Source: Methanobrevibacter sp.
Lineage (GTDB): Archaea; Methanobacteriota; Methanobacteria; Methanobacteriales; Methanobacteriaceae
Direction: 5' to 3'
NCBI RefSeq assembly: GCF_015062935.1
Contig: NZ_SUTM01000019.1
Coordinates: 1-51,306, forward strand
DNA length: 51,306 nucleotides
The notes under the pieces were generated by a model. It was not told where the DNA came from, did no database searches, and saw nothing but the letters and a program-made list of their open reading frames with translations. The position numbers were made by a program, and so were the translations under genes. Position 1 is the stretch's first letter. Each line of letters opens with the position of its first letter. This document shows positions 37,889-47,155 of this stretch, piece after piece.

Positions 37889-37968
37889 TTAATTGAAAAA
37901 AATATATAAAAAATAGAGAAAGAGAGTTACGAAATAACTCTAAAATTAAAAAAAAGAAAGGATTAAAT

Positions 37969-38241
37969 TTAATCCATTAATCTTCCAACGCCAGTAATTT
38001 CAATACTAGCTACGCCTTCAATAGCTGAAACCATTTCTTCAACAGGTTCAGATCCGCCTTCACCGTCATCGGTGATGAAGCTTATGACAATTGCAACTAA
38101 ACCAAAAGCGATTGGTTCTTCTTTCATATCATGAAGTTTTGCTCCTTCAGGCATTGAATCTTTAATGGTTGCTTTAATAGCTTCTAAATCTACATCAGGA
38201 CTATCTGGCATAATTTTCATAGTTGTTAATACTTCACCCAT
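37969..38241 (-). CDS. Elongation factor 1-beta (aEF-1beta)
   Basis: 90 residues, the usual length. MGEVLTTMKIMPDSPDVDL and the C-terminal VEEMVSAIEGVASIEITGVGRLMD are family hallmarks. It is the guanine nucleotide exchange factor of aEF-1alpha. GGAGGAATTAGA precedes the ATG. It follows a Zn-ribbon gene by 22 bp, an arrangement conserved in archaea. Confidence 0.95.
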   Translation of the reverse strand: MGEVLTTMKIMPDSPDVDLEAIKATIKDSMPEGAKLHDMKEEPIAFGLVAIVISFITDDGEGGSEPVEEMVSAIEGVASIEITGVGRLMD

Positions 38242-38263
38242 TCTAATTCCTCCATTTTAAAAT

Positions 38264-38425
38264 CTATGGTCCTTCAAATCCGCATTCGCATTTGTAAGCA
38301 TGACCAAAGGTACGGCATTTTTCACATCTTGATATTTTTGCTCCACATTCTGGACATTCAAATTCAACAAAAGGCCCAGTTAATGGAATTTCTTGTTTAC
38401 ATGAAATACATTCTACAGTTTTCAT
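38264..38425 (-). CDS. Zn-ribbon RNA-binding protein (COG2888 type), 53 residues
   Basis: The frame runs from ATG 38425 to TAG 38264 and encodes 53 residues with four CxxC-type knuckles: CISC, CPEC, CEKC and CECG. This fits the small predicted Zn-ribbon RNA-binding protein linked to translation (as HVO_2753 in Haloferax), which is often encoded next to aEF-1beta as here. The start overlaps the stop of the upstream kinase gene by 4 bp (ATGA), so the three genes are coupled. Confidence 0.88.
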   Translation of the reverse strand: MKTVECISCKQEIPLTGPFVEFECPECGAKISRCEKCRTFGHAYKCECGFEGP

Positions 38426-39084
38426 TTTAAATCACCTATTATTTGTGTGTAATCGAAGTTATAATCATTTATATTATCATCTATTAAAGATAAAACCCTT
38501 TCAGGGCACTTCCCATTCACAACATAACAATTAGTCCCAAACTCTAATAAAAGAGACGGTAACATTACATCAATCGATGACTCTTGAAAAGTTAGTAAAG
38601 TTTTTGCATCAATTTTACTTATGAATGTTGAACCTGGCTCTTTCGGTTCTTGGGTATATATACCATTTACATTTGTTACTATTAAAAGGTTTGCATTTAG
38701 AAGGTGTGAAACATAAGCTGCAATTGAATCTGAAGTCACATCCCATGAACATTCAAACGGATCTTCTTTTTTTAAAAATTCGGAAACTACAAATATTGGA
38801 GTGAAACCTTCATCAGCAATTTCATTAATCTCATCAATAGAATATGCAAGTTTTGTAGAGTCAACCTTATCATTAACAAGTTTTGCTATTATATCCATGC
38901 AGTCAATGGCAGTCCAGTGATTCACCTCTTCAGAAAAGCTCTGCTCATCATCATATTTCCTAATCAGATTCGCAAACTCTCCCCCTCCAAGAATAATAAC
39001 TGAATCTGTATTTTTCAGTTGTCTTGCAAGTTCAATTGCATAATTTGGAAATAGACTTCCCCCTATTTTCACAACCTGTTTCAC
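38422..39084 (-). CDS. mfnE: Amino acid kinase-family protein, methanofuran pathway MfnE-like
   Basis: 220 residues with N-terminal VVKIGGSLF and VIILGGGEFANLIR, the nucleotide-binding loops of the aspartate kinase fold, and LIVTNVNGIYT further on. In methanogens this small member is MfnE, which phosphorylates 5-(aminomethyl)furan-3-yl methyl phosphate in methanofuran synthesis. The start is GTG 39084 because GTGATTATT before it is the ribosome binding site; GTG 39096 is the other in-frame option. It heads an operon with the Zn-ribbon and EF-1beta genes. Confidence 0.78.
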   Translation of the reverse strand: MKQVVKIGGSLFPNYAIELARQLKNTDSVIILGGGEFANLIRKYDDEQSFSEEVNHWTAIDCMDIIAKLVNDKVDSTKLAYSIDEINEIADEGFTPIFVVSEFLKKEDPFECSWDVTSDSIAAYVSHLLNANLLIVTNVNGIYTQEPKEPGSTFISKIDAKTLLTFQESSIDVMLPSLLLEFGTNCYVVNGKCPERVLSLIDDNINDYNFDYTQIIGDLK

Positions 39085-39140
39085 GATAATAATCACGACC
39101 TAATTTAATTAAAAGTAGAGTTCATTAAATAATAATTAAA

Positions 39141-39479
39141 CTATAAAAGTTTCAAATCACCAGTCACTTCATCAAGGATTTCATCTTCATCAGGACCAAG
39201 TGCCAAAACTGTAACGCTTGATGTAGGTATCTGAGTCCTTCCAGCATCAACTACCAAATAATTAGCAATTCCTTTTTTATCAGCCAATTTTTTAAGCTCA
39301 GTTAACTCCTCCAAAGTCTTGACTTTTAAAACAACCTTGGCATAAGCTTCATTTTCCCATTTCCTGATTTTATCCTGAGGAGATTTTTTATATGCTCCAA
39401 TAGCACCATGGCAACACTGTGCAGCGATTTTTCCTTTTTTCATTTTTAAATCTGTTCTTACAATCATTACCTGTTTCAT
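39141..39479 (-). CDS. pth2: Peptidyl-tRNA hydrolase, Pth2 type
   Basis: 112 residues. MKQVMIVRTDLKMKKGKIAAQCCHGAIGAYK is the diagnostic start (seen here in two parts, ending in the catalytic His region), and VVDAGRTQIPTSSVTVLALGPD gives the C-terminal signature. It recycles peptidyl-tRNA. The ribosome binding site is weak (TTGATAAA). It lies upstream of mfnE on the same strand with a 56-bp gap. Confidence 0.95.
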   Translation of the reverse strand: MKQVMIVRTDLKMKKGKIAAQCCHGAIGAYKKSPQDKIRKWENEAYAKVVLKVKTLEELTELKKLADKKGIANYLVVDAGRTQIPTSSVTVLALGPDEDEILDEVTGDLKLL

Positions 39480-39590
39480 TTTATCAATTATTAAATATTA
39501 AAATTAATGATTAAAAAGTTTTTGATAAGTTAATTTAATTAAATAGTAATAACAAAATTATTAATGATTATATTTTTTAAGGAGATTATA

Positions 39591-41369
39591 ATGACTCGTA
39601 TTTCAATTTTAGACAAAGACAGATGTCAACCTAAAAAATGCGATTATCTTTGTATACACTATTGTCCAGGAGTCAGAATGGATGAGGATACAATCGTGAT
39701 CGATGAAAGCACTAAAAAACCGTTGATATCTGAAGAATTATGTGAAGGATGCGGTATATGTACTAACCGATGTCCATTTGATGCTATTACAATTATTAAC
39801 TTGCCTGAGGCAGCAGGCGAACCTATTCACAGATTTGGACAAAACCAGTTTGAATTGTTTGGACTTCCAAGTCTGGAAGAGGGAACTGTTTTAGGTCTTT
39901 TAGGTCAAAACGGTATCGGTAAATCAACAATAATGAACATATTATCCGGAAACCTGATACCTAACTTCGGAGACTATGAAAACAAGCCTGAAAACTGGGA
40001 TGAAGTTATAGAATACTATAAAGGATCAGCACTTCAAAAATATTTCAAAGATTTGTCCGAAGGCAACATCAAGACTATCTTAAAGCCCCAAATGGTAGAC
40101 AAACTTCCGAAAGTTGTAAAAGGCAAAGTTAAAGACTTGCTTACAACCGTGAATGAAAGAGACAAACTTGATTACGTTACAAAAGAACTGCAACTTGAAA
40201 ATGTATTGGACAGGAAAATGGAAAACCTGAGTGGTGGAGAACTTCAAAGAGTTGCAATAGCCGCAACTGTATTGAGGGAAGGTGATTTCTACTACTTCGA
40301 CGAACCTACATCATGGCTTGATGTGTCCCAAAGATTAAATGCCGTCAAAGTAATCCGTTCACTTGCAGAAGAGGGCAAAAGCGTACTTGTTATTGAGCAC
40401 GACCTTGCAACTTTGGACGCATTATCCGACAACATTCACATATTATATGGTCAGCCTGGAGGATATGGTGTAGTTTCAGGTAGAAAAGGAGTTCGTTTAG
40501 GAATAAATGCATACATCAAAGGATTCTTAGCAGAAGAAAACGTTAGAATCAGAAGAAATCCAATCGAATTTGCAATCAGACCACCAACTCCAGAAGATGA
40601 AGGAGATGCGCTTGCAAGTTATACAAACTTAAGCAAAGACTACGACGGATTCAAACTAACTGCAGATGAAGGAGAAATCTTTTATGATGAAATTGTAACT
40701 GCATTCGGTTCAAACGGTATCGGTAAAACCACCTTTGCAAAAATGCTTGCAGGAGTTGAAGAACCAACAAACGGAGAAGTTGACGATGAAGTTACAATAG
40801 CTTACAAACCACAATATATCGTTACAAACTTCGAAGGAAGCGTGAGCGACTTTTTATATATGAATGCACCAAGTTTCGGAAGTAAAATCTTTGAAAGCGA
40901 AATAATGAATCCCCTATCCTTGAACGAAATGCTGGACAAACCGGTTAAAGGTTTAAGTGGAGGAGAACTTCAAAGACTGGCTATTGCAGCAACACTTTCA
41001 AAAGATGCTGAAATTTATCTTTTCGACGAACCTACTGCATTCCTGGATGTTGAACAAAGACTTATCGCAGCAAGAGTTATACGCAAGATGGTTGAAAGCA
41101 GAAATGCAGCATCATTGATTGTAGACCACGATATCGTATTTATCGACTACATTTCAGACAGGGCAATGGTATTTAACGGAACTCCCGGTTTAAACGGTCA
41201 TGCATCAAAACCTACTGATCTTAGAAATGCAATGAACGAATTTTTAGGAAACTTGAACATTACATTCAGAAGAGATAAGGAAACAAAAAGGCCAAGAGTA
41301 AACAAACTTGACAGTTACAAAGACCGTGAACAAAAAGAAAAAGGAGAATATTATTACCTATCCGATTAA
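39591..41369 (+). CDS. RLI/ABCE1, ribosome recycling ATPase
   Basis: 592 residues. N-terminal iron-sulfur domain with [14 protein letters not shown] and [12 protein letters not shown] (eight Cys for two [4Fe-4S] clusters), then two ABC domains: Walker [10 protein letters not shown] and GSNGIGKTT, signatures LSGGELQR in both, Walker [10 protein letters not shown] and FDEPTAFLD. It splits archaeal ribosomes after termination. GGAGATT lies just before the ATG at 39591; an upstream in-frame start lacks such a site. Confidence 0.96.
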   Translation: MTRISILDKDRCQPKKCDYLCIHYCPGVRMDEDTIVIDESTKKPLISEELCEGCGICTNRCPFDAITIINLPEAAGEPIHRFGQNQFELFGLPSLEEGTVLGLLGQNGIGKSTIMNILSGNLIPNFGDYENKPENWDEVIEYYKGSALQKYFKDLSEGNIKTILKPQMVDKLPKVVKGKVKDLLTTVNERDKLDYVTKELQLENVLDRKMENLSGGELQRVAIAATVLREGDFYYFDEPTSWLDVSQRLNAVKVIRSLAEEGKSVLVIEHDLATLDALSDNIHILYGQPGGYGVVSGRKGVRLGINAYIKGFLAEENVRIRRNPIEFAIRPPTPEDEGDALASYTNLSKDYDGFKLTADEGEIFYDEIVTAFGSNGIGKTTFAKMLAGVEEPTNGEVDDEVTIAYKPQYIVTNFEGSVSDFLYMNAPSFGSKIFESEIMNPLSLNEMLDKPVKGLSGGELQRLAIAATLSKDAEIYLFDEPTAFLDVEQRLIAARVIRKMVESRNAASLIVDHDIVFIDYISDRAMVFNGTPGLNGHASKPTDLRNAMNEFLGNLNITFRRDKETKRPRVNKLDSYKDREQKEKGEYYYLSD

Positions 41370-41403
41370 ATATGAAATAATGACAAAAAAAAGAATTAGA
41401 CAA

Positions 41404-41781
41404 TTAGATATTTTCTAATTCTTTTAAAATATATTTTTTTAACACATCAACTGCTTTTTCACCATCACTGTCCAAACGAACCGCATCCAACGGATTTAAA
41501 TCATAAGTTTTAACAACAGCATCTGCAGATATGTTTTTTATTGAATTTACATCTTTATCATTTAAAATTACTGACGCACAGTCGTCACTGCAACCTGTTA
41601 TTGTAACTATTTTTGCATCATCAAGAATAGGTGAGCAGTTATTCGGTTGAGCAGAGTATTCGGTTATACATGCCGCAACAATGTTTTCATTTTCAAGAGC
41701 AAGTTCAACAGTAGCTGCACGAACTACCAAACCTAATGGACTTAATCCGCTGCAAGACACTAAAGCTATTTTTTCTTTCAT
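41404..41781 (-). CDS. DGC-domain zinc-binding protein
   Basis: 125 residues with the CSG motif at residues 10-12 and GCSDDCA near residue 60, corresponding to the conserved Cys/Asp positions of the DGC family (putative zinc binding). Length is typical. GAGGATG precedes the ATG, and the start overlaps the end of the upstream Fe-S protein by 4 bp, so they should be co-translated. Function unknown. Confidence 0.75.
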   Translation of the reverse strand: MKEKIALVSCSGLSPLGLVVRAATVELALENENIVAACITEYSAQPNNCSPILDDAKIVTITGCSDDCASVILNDKDVNSIKNISADAVVKTYDLNPLDAVRLDSDGEKAVDVLKKYILKELENI

Positions 41782-42494
41782 TTTTTCATCCTCAAATATC
41801 GTTTTTTAACTTTTTCATAACCTCTTTTATAAAACGGACATAAATCAATGCACCTGCTGCATCCTTCACGGTGTGCTGTGCATAATTTTCTTAAAAATTT
41901 CCCATCCTCATCAAATGCATTTTCAGGGCACCTGTCAATGCAAACACCGCATGTTGAGCAGTAATCCTCAACCCACAGCATGTCATTTTCACTTTTGAAC
42001 GGCAAATTTTCTATTGATGTTTTAATCATGAAAAATCCTAAATTCAAACCTTCCTTAAACATGCACATGTTGCTTCTTGTAATTACCGCATCATTTGACT
42101 GAAGTGCAATTGCCCGTAAGCTTACACGGTCATCTAATGGATTGATTAAATCGGCCTGAAAACCGTTTTTTCTTAAAATGTCCGCAAGTTCGAATGTCTT
42201 TTTACCCACTTGCTGAAATTCCTCATCCATTAATTTGCATTTTTCCTTTGAGGGTTCCATTTTAAGGATTTCATCAGACATTCTGTATTTTAAAATGATA
42301 ATATTGTCCCAGTCAATATCCCACTCCTTTTTAAACTCTTCATTTAATTTGGAATAGCTTAAACCTTCAAATTGATAGTCAATGACTAATTCGTTGAATT
42401 CATTTAAAAAATCAGCAGATATAGTGGTTTGGGGATGGTGAGGGTTTTCAATTTTATAAAAATTAGGAATAGGTTGATGATATCTGAATCTCAT
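41778..42494 (-). CDS. QueG-like 4Fe-4S protein
   Basis: 238 residues. The C-terminal CSTCGVCIDRCPENA and CSRCIDLCPF motifs form a two-cluster domain like that of epoxyqueuosine reductase and reductive dehalogenases. The preceding segment with ITRSNMCMFKEGLNLGFF resembles the cobalamin-domain region in short form. True QueG is unlikely because archaeal tRNA has archaeosine rather than queuosine. ATG 42494 is chosen over TTG 42500. It shares an operon with the aminotransferase and DGC genes. Confidence 0.65.
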   Translation of the reverse strand: MRFRYHQPIPNFYKIENPHHPQTTISADFLNEFNELVIDYQFEGLSYSKLNEEFKKEWDIDWDNIIILKYRMSDEILKMEPSKEKCKLMDEEFQQVGKKTFELADILRKNGFQADLINPLDDRVSLRAIALQSNDAVITRSNMCMFKEGLNLGFFMIKTSIENLPFKSENDMLWVEDYCSTCGVCIDRCPENAFDEDGKFLRKLCTAHREGCSRCIDLCPFYKRGYEKVKKRYLRMKK

Positions 42495-42501
42495 ATGCAA
42501 C

Positions 42502-43677
42502 CTATTTTGTTCTTAAAGCCTCAACGGCTTTAGGGAACTCTTCACAGAATATTTTAATTTCTTCTGTTGGAATTGAGAAACTTATACGAAGGTATTTATC
42601 TCCAAAGTCTTCGGAGGTATATTCCCCTTCACGTGTGAACAATTTTTTCTCAACCAGATAATTTGACATAACTTTCGGATCTATTCCTGCACCTGACAAG
42701 TCAATTACCATCATATTTGCGTCTGACGGATAAACCGGCAGGAAAACTCCTTCAATAGGTTCAATCATTTCATTGATTAACCTTTGGTTTTCAAAGCAGG
42801 TTTCTCTCATGGAATCATACCATTGAGGTTTTGATTTTAAACCTGCAATTGCACCGTACTGGGAGATGATGTTTACACCTAAATCATTAACAACCGCATT
42901 TTTGATGGCGTCGATTATCGGTTTTGTGGATATGACTCCTCCGATTCTTAAACCTGCCATTCCGAATATTTTTGAAAAGCTGTAGATTGTCAATGTCTGT
43001 TCAGGAGCATAATTCTGTGCATGGAAATGCTCTCTTGCGAAATCCTTGTAAGTCACATCATGTAATAGATAAATATCATTTTCCTTTGCAATTTCTGCAA
43101 ATTCCTTAAGTTCGTCTTCAGTGTATGATGAACCTAACGGGTTTAAAGGATCAATTAGAATAACCATTCTTGTGTTTTCATCCATATTTTTTCTAAGTAA
43201 ATCCGGAGTCAATTTGTAGTTGTTTTCTTCATAATAAATTGGAACGTATCTTATTTCATTAGCAAACCTGTTTGCAAAGTCTCCAATAATAAAGTAACCC
43301 GGATCTGATAAAATCACATTGTCTTCAGGCTCAAGTAATGCCTGCATAACCAGATATAAAGATTCTGTTGCACCTGAGGTCAATAACACTTCCAAATCTT
43401 CGAAACCTAAATCATCTAAAATTAACTGTTTAAGTTCACTGAATCCTTCAGGAGCAGGATATTTACAGAATGTCTTTTCCTTTATCGCTTCAATCATGGC
43501 ATCGGAGATTGTATCGTCATGTAAATGATTTGTATTTTGACCCATCCAAATCATATCTTCGTCCATATACATATCTTCAAAAAAGTCATTTGCACTGTCA
43601 TATCCTTCTGGAGGCACCCTTTCAGTTTTTTGAAACTTCTTTTTAGGGTGTTTAATATCAAAATCACTATCTCTCAT
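42502..43677 (-). CDS. PLP-dependent class I/II aminotransferase
   Basis: 391 residues of fold type I. SFSKIFGMAGLRIGG carries the PLP lysine (about residue 237), with IDPLNPLGSSYT and the ISFSIP C-terminal segment. Substrate cannot be told, but the long acidic N-terminus (FFEDMYMDEDMIWMGQN) is shared with histidinol-phosphate or aspartate-like aminotransferases in archaea. ATG 43677 with GTGATATT; an upstream in-frame start is less likely. It is the first gene of the aminotransferase, QueG-like, DGC operon. Confidence 0.85.
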   Translation of the reverse strand: MRDSDFDIKHPKKKFQKTERVPPEGYDSANDFFEDMYMDEDMIWMGQNTNHLHDDTISDAMIEAIKEKTFCKYPAPEGFSELKQLILDDLGFEDLEVLLTSGATESLYLVMQALLEPEDNVILSDPGYFIIGDFANRFANEIRYVPIYYEENNYKLTPDLLRKNMDENTRMVILIDPLNPLGSSYTEDELKEFAEIAKENDIYLLHDVTYKDFAREHFHAQNYAPEQTLTIYSFSKIFGMAGLRIGGVISTKPIIDAIKNAVVNDLGVNIISQYGAIAGLKSKPQWYDSMRETCFENQRLINEMIEPIEGVFLPVYPSDANMMVIDLSGAGIDPKVMSNYLVEKKLFTREGEYTSEDFGDKYLRISFSIPTEEIKIFCEEFPKAVEALRTK

Positions 43678-43734
43678 AATATCACACAACAATTCCAAAA
43701 TAATTATATATTTTTTATAAGTAATAAAATTATC

Positions 43735-44439
43735 TTATACAATTCCCCTGGAAGTAATTGAAAAAACGGCCTGATTTCCTTCAGGGAGGCTTCTGTGACG
43801 AATCAAAGTTGCAATTCTCTTATTTACCTCATCGCCCCGTTCCAGTTGGATTATTACCTTGCTCCAGTATTGCAGGATAGTTCCTCCAACAGCGCGGATG
43901 TCATTGTTTCCTTCATCATCAAAAGCATTGTAAATCTGATTTGTAAGCACAACGGCCACATCATATTTCCTTGCAATCTTGGACAGTATTCCCATCTGCT
44001 TACCTAACTCCTTATTGAGTTTAGAGGATTTCATGTCATCTACACGATAAAGTGCGACTGCTGAGTCCAGAACTATCAAATCAACATCGTCATGATTTTT
44101 CCTGAGCCATATTTCAATAGCTTTAAGGTTATCATTCTGTTCAAGGAAATTGGTTGGTTCAAAAACAATTATGTTATTGGCCACATTTTGAAAATCTGAA
44201 CCTGAAATCTGTTTGATTCTGTCAATTGAGATTCCACCTTCAGTATCCATATAAATAACTTTCTTGCCAGTTTTGGCTACATTTACCGCCAATGTTAATG
44301 TTATATTGCTTTTACCTGAACTAGGCGGTCCGAATATTTGAGTTATAACTCCCTTTTCAAATCCTCCCTTTAAAAGAGCATCCAGAGAAGAGTTAGATGG
44401 AATTTTTTGATTATCTTCAAAGTTAGCCAATACTTTCAT
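43735..44439 (-). CDS. radB: RadB, archaeal RecA-family recombinase paralogue
   Basis: 234 residues. Walker A GPPSSGKSNITL (about 40-51) and Walker B DLIVLDSAVALYR, with the ILTNQIYN-like VVLTNQIYN loop. It lacks the N-terminal helix-hairpin-helix domain of RadA, which distinguishes RadB, a mediator for RadA-driven recombination. No strong ribosome binding site is visible before the ATG, suggesting a leaderless message. Confidence 0.92.
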   Translation of the reverse strand: MKVLANFEDNQKIPSNSSLDALLKGGFEKGVITQIFGPPSSGKSNITLTLAVNVAKTGKKVIYMDTEGGISIDRIKQISGSDFQNVANNIIVFEPTNFLEQNDNLKAIEIWLRKNHDDVDLIVLDSAVALYRVDDMKSSKLNKELGKQMGILSKIARKYDVAVVLTNQIYNAFDDEGNNDIRAVGGTILQYWSKVIIQLERGDEVNKRIATLIRHRSLPEGNQAVFSITSRGIV

Positions 44440-44532
44440 ATACTAACTTTTGATTTTTATATGATATATATTTAACAAAATTATTATAACTATGAATAAT
44501 TATATTAAGAAATAACTTAAGGAGAGATTAAC

Positions 44533-45459
44533 ATGACTAGGAAAATAATCCCTTTATTGATACTTTTAATTATTTCTGTCAGTTGCCTGAGTTTTGTTTC
44601 AGCAGACAACAACACTACAGTGACTGAGGAAATTGAAGATTTGACAAATTACATAACCGTCAGTTCAATTAATGGAGATAAAATAGAATTTAGCGATGGA
44701 TTTATTGGATTTTGCCTTGATTCTGCCAAAATAGGTGCAGACAGCAAATTCACATCCAGAAGTACAACAAGTAATGAGAATGCAGTCAAACTAGCAATTA
44801 TTGAATGTTACAAACAAAACAAAGTAAATGAAATGGGAATCATCATTTCAAAAGTTGTTGCCAAAGATACAAGCGATTCAATTGTCCAGAAGGTTTTAAG
44901 TTCCGGTGAAACTATCGGCGACAATGCACTGGTTGAAATCAACAACACTACAGAAGGCAATTTTAATTTTGAGCTTTTAAAATCATCAAACGACGGCTCC
45001 GATTGCATAGCTTATAAAGTTTCATTACAGACCATAATACCTGAGGACACCCTTGCTGCAGGCGAAAATAGTACAGACAGTGAAGGCGTAAACGAAAGCG
45101 GCGACACTTCCAAAGACACCACACCACAAAGTCAAAATAATTCCGAGGAAGAAACAACTCCTACTCAAAACAATGAAACCAAAGACGTTAAAACTGCAGA
45201 CGATGAAAACAATGGCGAAACTACAGTCAATGAAAAAAACAAAACAATAATCAACAAAACAAAAACAGTAATCGTTAATGAGACAAACACCACCATCATT
45301 AACCAGAACAATACCAAAATAATCAATAAAACAAATGAAACACCGCAAAATGCTACCGTTCAGGACACAATAATGAAAGCAGCGGGAAATCCAATATTCA
45401 TTTTGGTAGTAGTTATTGTAGTTATTGCAATTGTCGCTGTGGTAATGCGTAAAAGATAA
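44533..45459 (+). CDS. Surface protein with signal peptide, Asn/Thr-rich stalk and C-terminal anchor
   Basis: 308 residues. Signal peptide (about 1-24), a folded domain of about 150 residues with one notable FCLDSAK segment, then an Asn/Thr/Glu/Lys-rich low-complexity stalk with repeats of NKT and INKTN, and a hydrophobic C-terminal helix (about 285-304) ending in RKR. This is the layout of cell-wall-crossing proteins tethered to the membrane. GGAGAG precedes the ATG. No family recognised beyond the architecture. Confidence 0.7.
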   Translation: MTRKIIPLLILLIISVSCLSFVSADNNTTVTEEIEDLTNYITVSSINGDKIEFSDGFIGFCLDSAKIGADSKFTSRSTTSNENAVKLAIIECYKQNKVNEMGIIISKVVAKDTSDSIVQKVLSSGETIGDNALVEINNTTEGNFNFELLKSSNDGSDCIAYKVSLQTIIPEDTLAAGENSTDSEGVNESGDTSKDTTPQSQNNSEEETTPTQNNETKDVKTADDENNGETTVNEKNKTIINKTKTVIVNETNTTIINQNNTKIINKTNETPQNATVQDTIMKAAGNPIFILVVVIVVIAIVAVVMRKR

Positions 45460-45465
45460 TTTTTA

Positions 45466-45486
45466 AGAGATTAATTTTTAATCTCT
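45466..45486. terminator. Bidirectional hairpin AGAGATTA/TAATCTCT
   Basis: Perfect 8-bp stem with a five-nt T-rich loop, immediately after the surface-protein stop and at the stop of the convergent Sua5 gene. The plus strand continues with T-rich sequence. It can serve both converging genes. Confidence 0.55.
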
Positions 45487-46066
45487 ATTTTCTTATTATT
45501 TTTGGCTTTATTCTAGTCAAATCAACAATTCTTGAAGCATGATTAGAATCCAGCTTTCCCACATCTATAACCAAATCAACCTCTCGATTCAACTGTTCCA
45601 GAATCTCCTGAGGAGTTGACAGGACTTCATCATCTGAAAGATTTGCACTGGTTGTTGTTATTGGAAATATACTGGCCAATCTGCAGGCGATTTCACATTT
45701 TGGAACTCTAACGCCAACATAGCTTGATCCGCTTGTAACTGCTCTGGGAACTATATTTTTTCTATCCAAAATAAATGTGTAAGGACCCGGCAGATACTGC
45801 CTAATCGTATTTTTCTGGCTTAAAGAAACTTTAGCAACCAAGTCAATGGCATTGATGTCTGAAACTAGAATTGAAAGCGGTTTAAGTAAACTTCTCTCCT
45901 TAATATCAAAAACCCTTCTGACCGCTTTATTGTCAAATATATTGGCTCCCAAACCATAAACAGTGTCAGTAGGATACAATACCACCCCACCATCTGCCAA
46001 TACATTTATAGCTTCATTAATGATATCTTCATCAATTTTATCAATGCTAGTTTTCAATATTTTCAT
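45485..46066 (-). CDS. Threonylcarbamoyl-AMP synthase (Sua5/YrdC/YciO)
   Basis: 193 residues with the family signature GGVVLYPTDTVYGLGAN (about 27-43), a KxR-type motif (IKERSLLKPLSIL) and TTTSANLSDDEV. It makes the threonylcarbamoyl adenylate used for t6A37 tRNA modification. No C-terminal Sua5 domain is present, so it is the short YrdC-like form. AGGTAAG precedes the ATG. Confidence 0.93.
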   Translation of the reverse strand: MKILKTSIDKIDEDIINEAINVLADGGVVLYPTDTVYGLGANIFDNKAVRRVFDIKERSLLKPLSILVSDINAIDLVAKVSLSQKNTIRQYLPGPYTFILDRKNIVPRAVTSGSSYVGVRVPKCEIACRLASIFPITTTSANLSDDEVLSTPQEILEQLNREVDLVIDVGKLDSNHASRIVDLTRIKPKIIRK

Positions 46067-46111
46067 TTTTCTTACCTAACAATTATATTAGATAAAAATT
46101 TATATATAATT

Positions 46112-46678
46112 ATGCTTCAATCTTTAAGACCATTATTAACAAGAATTTTGAATCCGCTAGCGAAGAACTTGAACATCAATCCGAATATTGTAACAGTGAT
46201 TTCCCCATTTGTTGCTCTTATTGCAGCTTATGGTTTTGCAAATAAGATGTTACTGTTAGGAATGCTTGCAATATTGGCATCCGGATTTTTGGATGTTGTA
46301 GACGGTGCTGTTGCAAGATACCATGGAAGGTCATCTAAATTCGGCGCATTTCTAGACTCTACAATGGACAGGTTTGCTGATGCAATAATCTACATTGGAA
46401 TCATATTTGGAGGCTACTGTGACTGGTTTGTAGGTGTTCTTGCAATTCACTCAGCAATAACAGTTAGTTATGTAAGGTCAAGAGCAGAATCACAGGGAGT
46501 TGACTGCAATATTGGAATTGCAGAGCGAGCAGTTCGTATGATTATTTTGATGGTTGGAGCAATAATAGGATATTTCGCAGGAGATATCTACTTTACATAC
46601 ATTATTTACATATTAATAATCTTATCATACTTTACAGTAGCTCAAAGAGTAGTACACGTTTGGAGGCAGTTAAAATGA
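46112..46678 (+). CDS. Archaetidylinositol-phosphate synthase (CDP-alcohol phosphatidyltransferase)
   Basis: 188 residues with about six transmembrane helices and the family motif DVVDGAVAR...GAFLDSTMDR (about 61-89), which coordinates two metal ions and the CDP-lipid. It joins myo-inositol phosphate to CDP-archaeol. TTTATATATA at 46099-46108 is too close to ATG 46112 to be its promoter; an ATTATATT a little further back (about 46082) would start transcription near the ATG, giving a leaderless message. The stop overlaps the DUF357 start (ATGA). Confidence 0.88.
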   Translation: MLQSLRPLLTRILNPLAKNLNINPNIVTVISPFVALIAAYGFANKMLLLGMLAILASGFLDVVDGAVARYHGRSSKFGAFLDSTMDRFADAIIYIGIIFGGYCDWFVGVLAIHSAITVSYVRSRAESQGVDCNIGIAERAVRMIILMVGAIIGYFAGDIYFTYIIYILIILSYFTVAQRVVHVWRQLK

Positions 46679-46917
46679 CTGAACTGGAAAGTCCCGAAAA
46701 AATAGCAAAGGATATTACAAAACTGGAAAGAAACCTGAATCAGGTAGCTCACATTGAGTTTGTTGGAAAGGAAAAAGAAGTTTATGACCGAGCCATTGAT
46801 TATTGGAACGATTCAAAATATTACCTTGAAAAGGAAGATATGAGGACTGCATTCGGTTGCATTGAATACAGTCACGGGCTTTTAGATGCATTAAGGATGA
46901 TTCACGGAATTATCTAA
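46675..46917 (+). CDS. DUF357 family protein
   Basis: 80 residues, all helical, with AIDYWNDSKYYLEKEDMRTAF and EYSHGLLDALRMIHGI, the DUF357 core. The ATG overlaps the AIPS stop, and GGAGG is 8 bp upstream. It is found beside CDP-alcohol transferases in related archaea. Function unknown. Confidence 0.85.
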   Translation: MTELESPEKIAKDITKLERNLNQVAHIEFVGKEKEVYDRAIDYWNDSKYYLEKEDMRTAFGCIEYSHGLLDALRMIHGII

Positions 46918-47155
46918 CTGATTTTCTACTTTTGTAAATTTAAATAAATTGAACATAATTCAGCTGTCAAAATTTATTTGACAGTTCAATTTATCTGAAA
47001 TAATCAATTAACACAGATGTTCGAAATTTTCGAACAACTTAATGTTAAATAAAATACAGTTATTTCCATATGGGAAACAGGTGATTCGTAAATTAATTTA
47101 CAAATAACACCAAAAATATCCCATTACAAAAAAAAAAGAGTAAGTAAAATTGAAA
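46918..47155. other. Convergent intergenic region with hairpins and palindromes
   Basis: Between the ends of DUF357 (plus) and the ABC ATPase (minus). It has a hairpin CTGTCAAA/TTTGACAG (46964-46984) stacked inside AAATTGAA/TTCAATTT (46946-46992, with a 10-nt 5' bulge), a perfect 19-bp palindrome TGTTCGAAATTTTCGAACA (47018-47036) and GTAAATTAATTTAC (47088-47101). Terminator roles fit the first. The other two look more like protein-binding sites. No gene seen. Confidence 0.5.

Noticed and set aside
41778-42494. Authentic epoxyqueuosine reductase (QueG)
   Set aside because: Archaea carry archaeosine rather than queuosine, and the N-terminal region only partly resembles QueG, so the call is limited to QueG-like.
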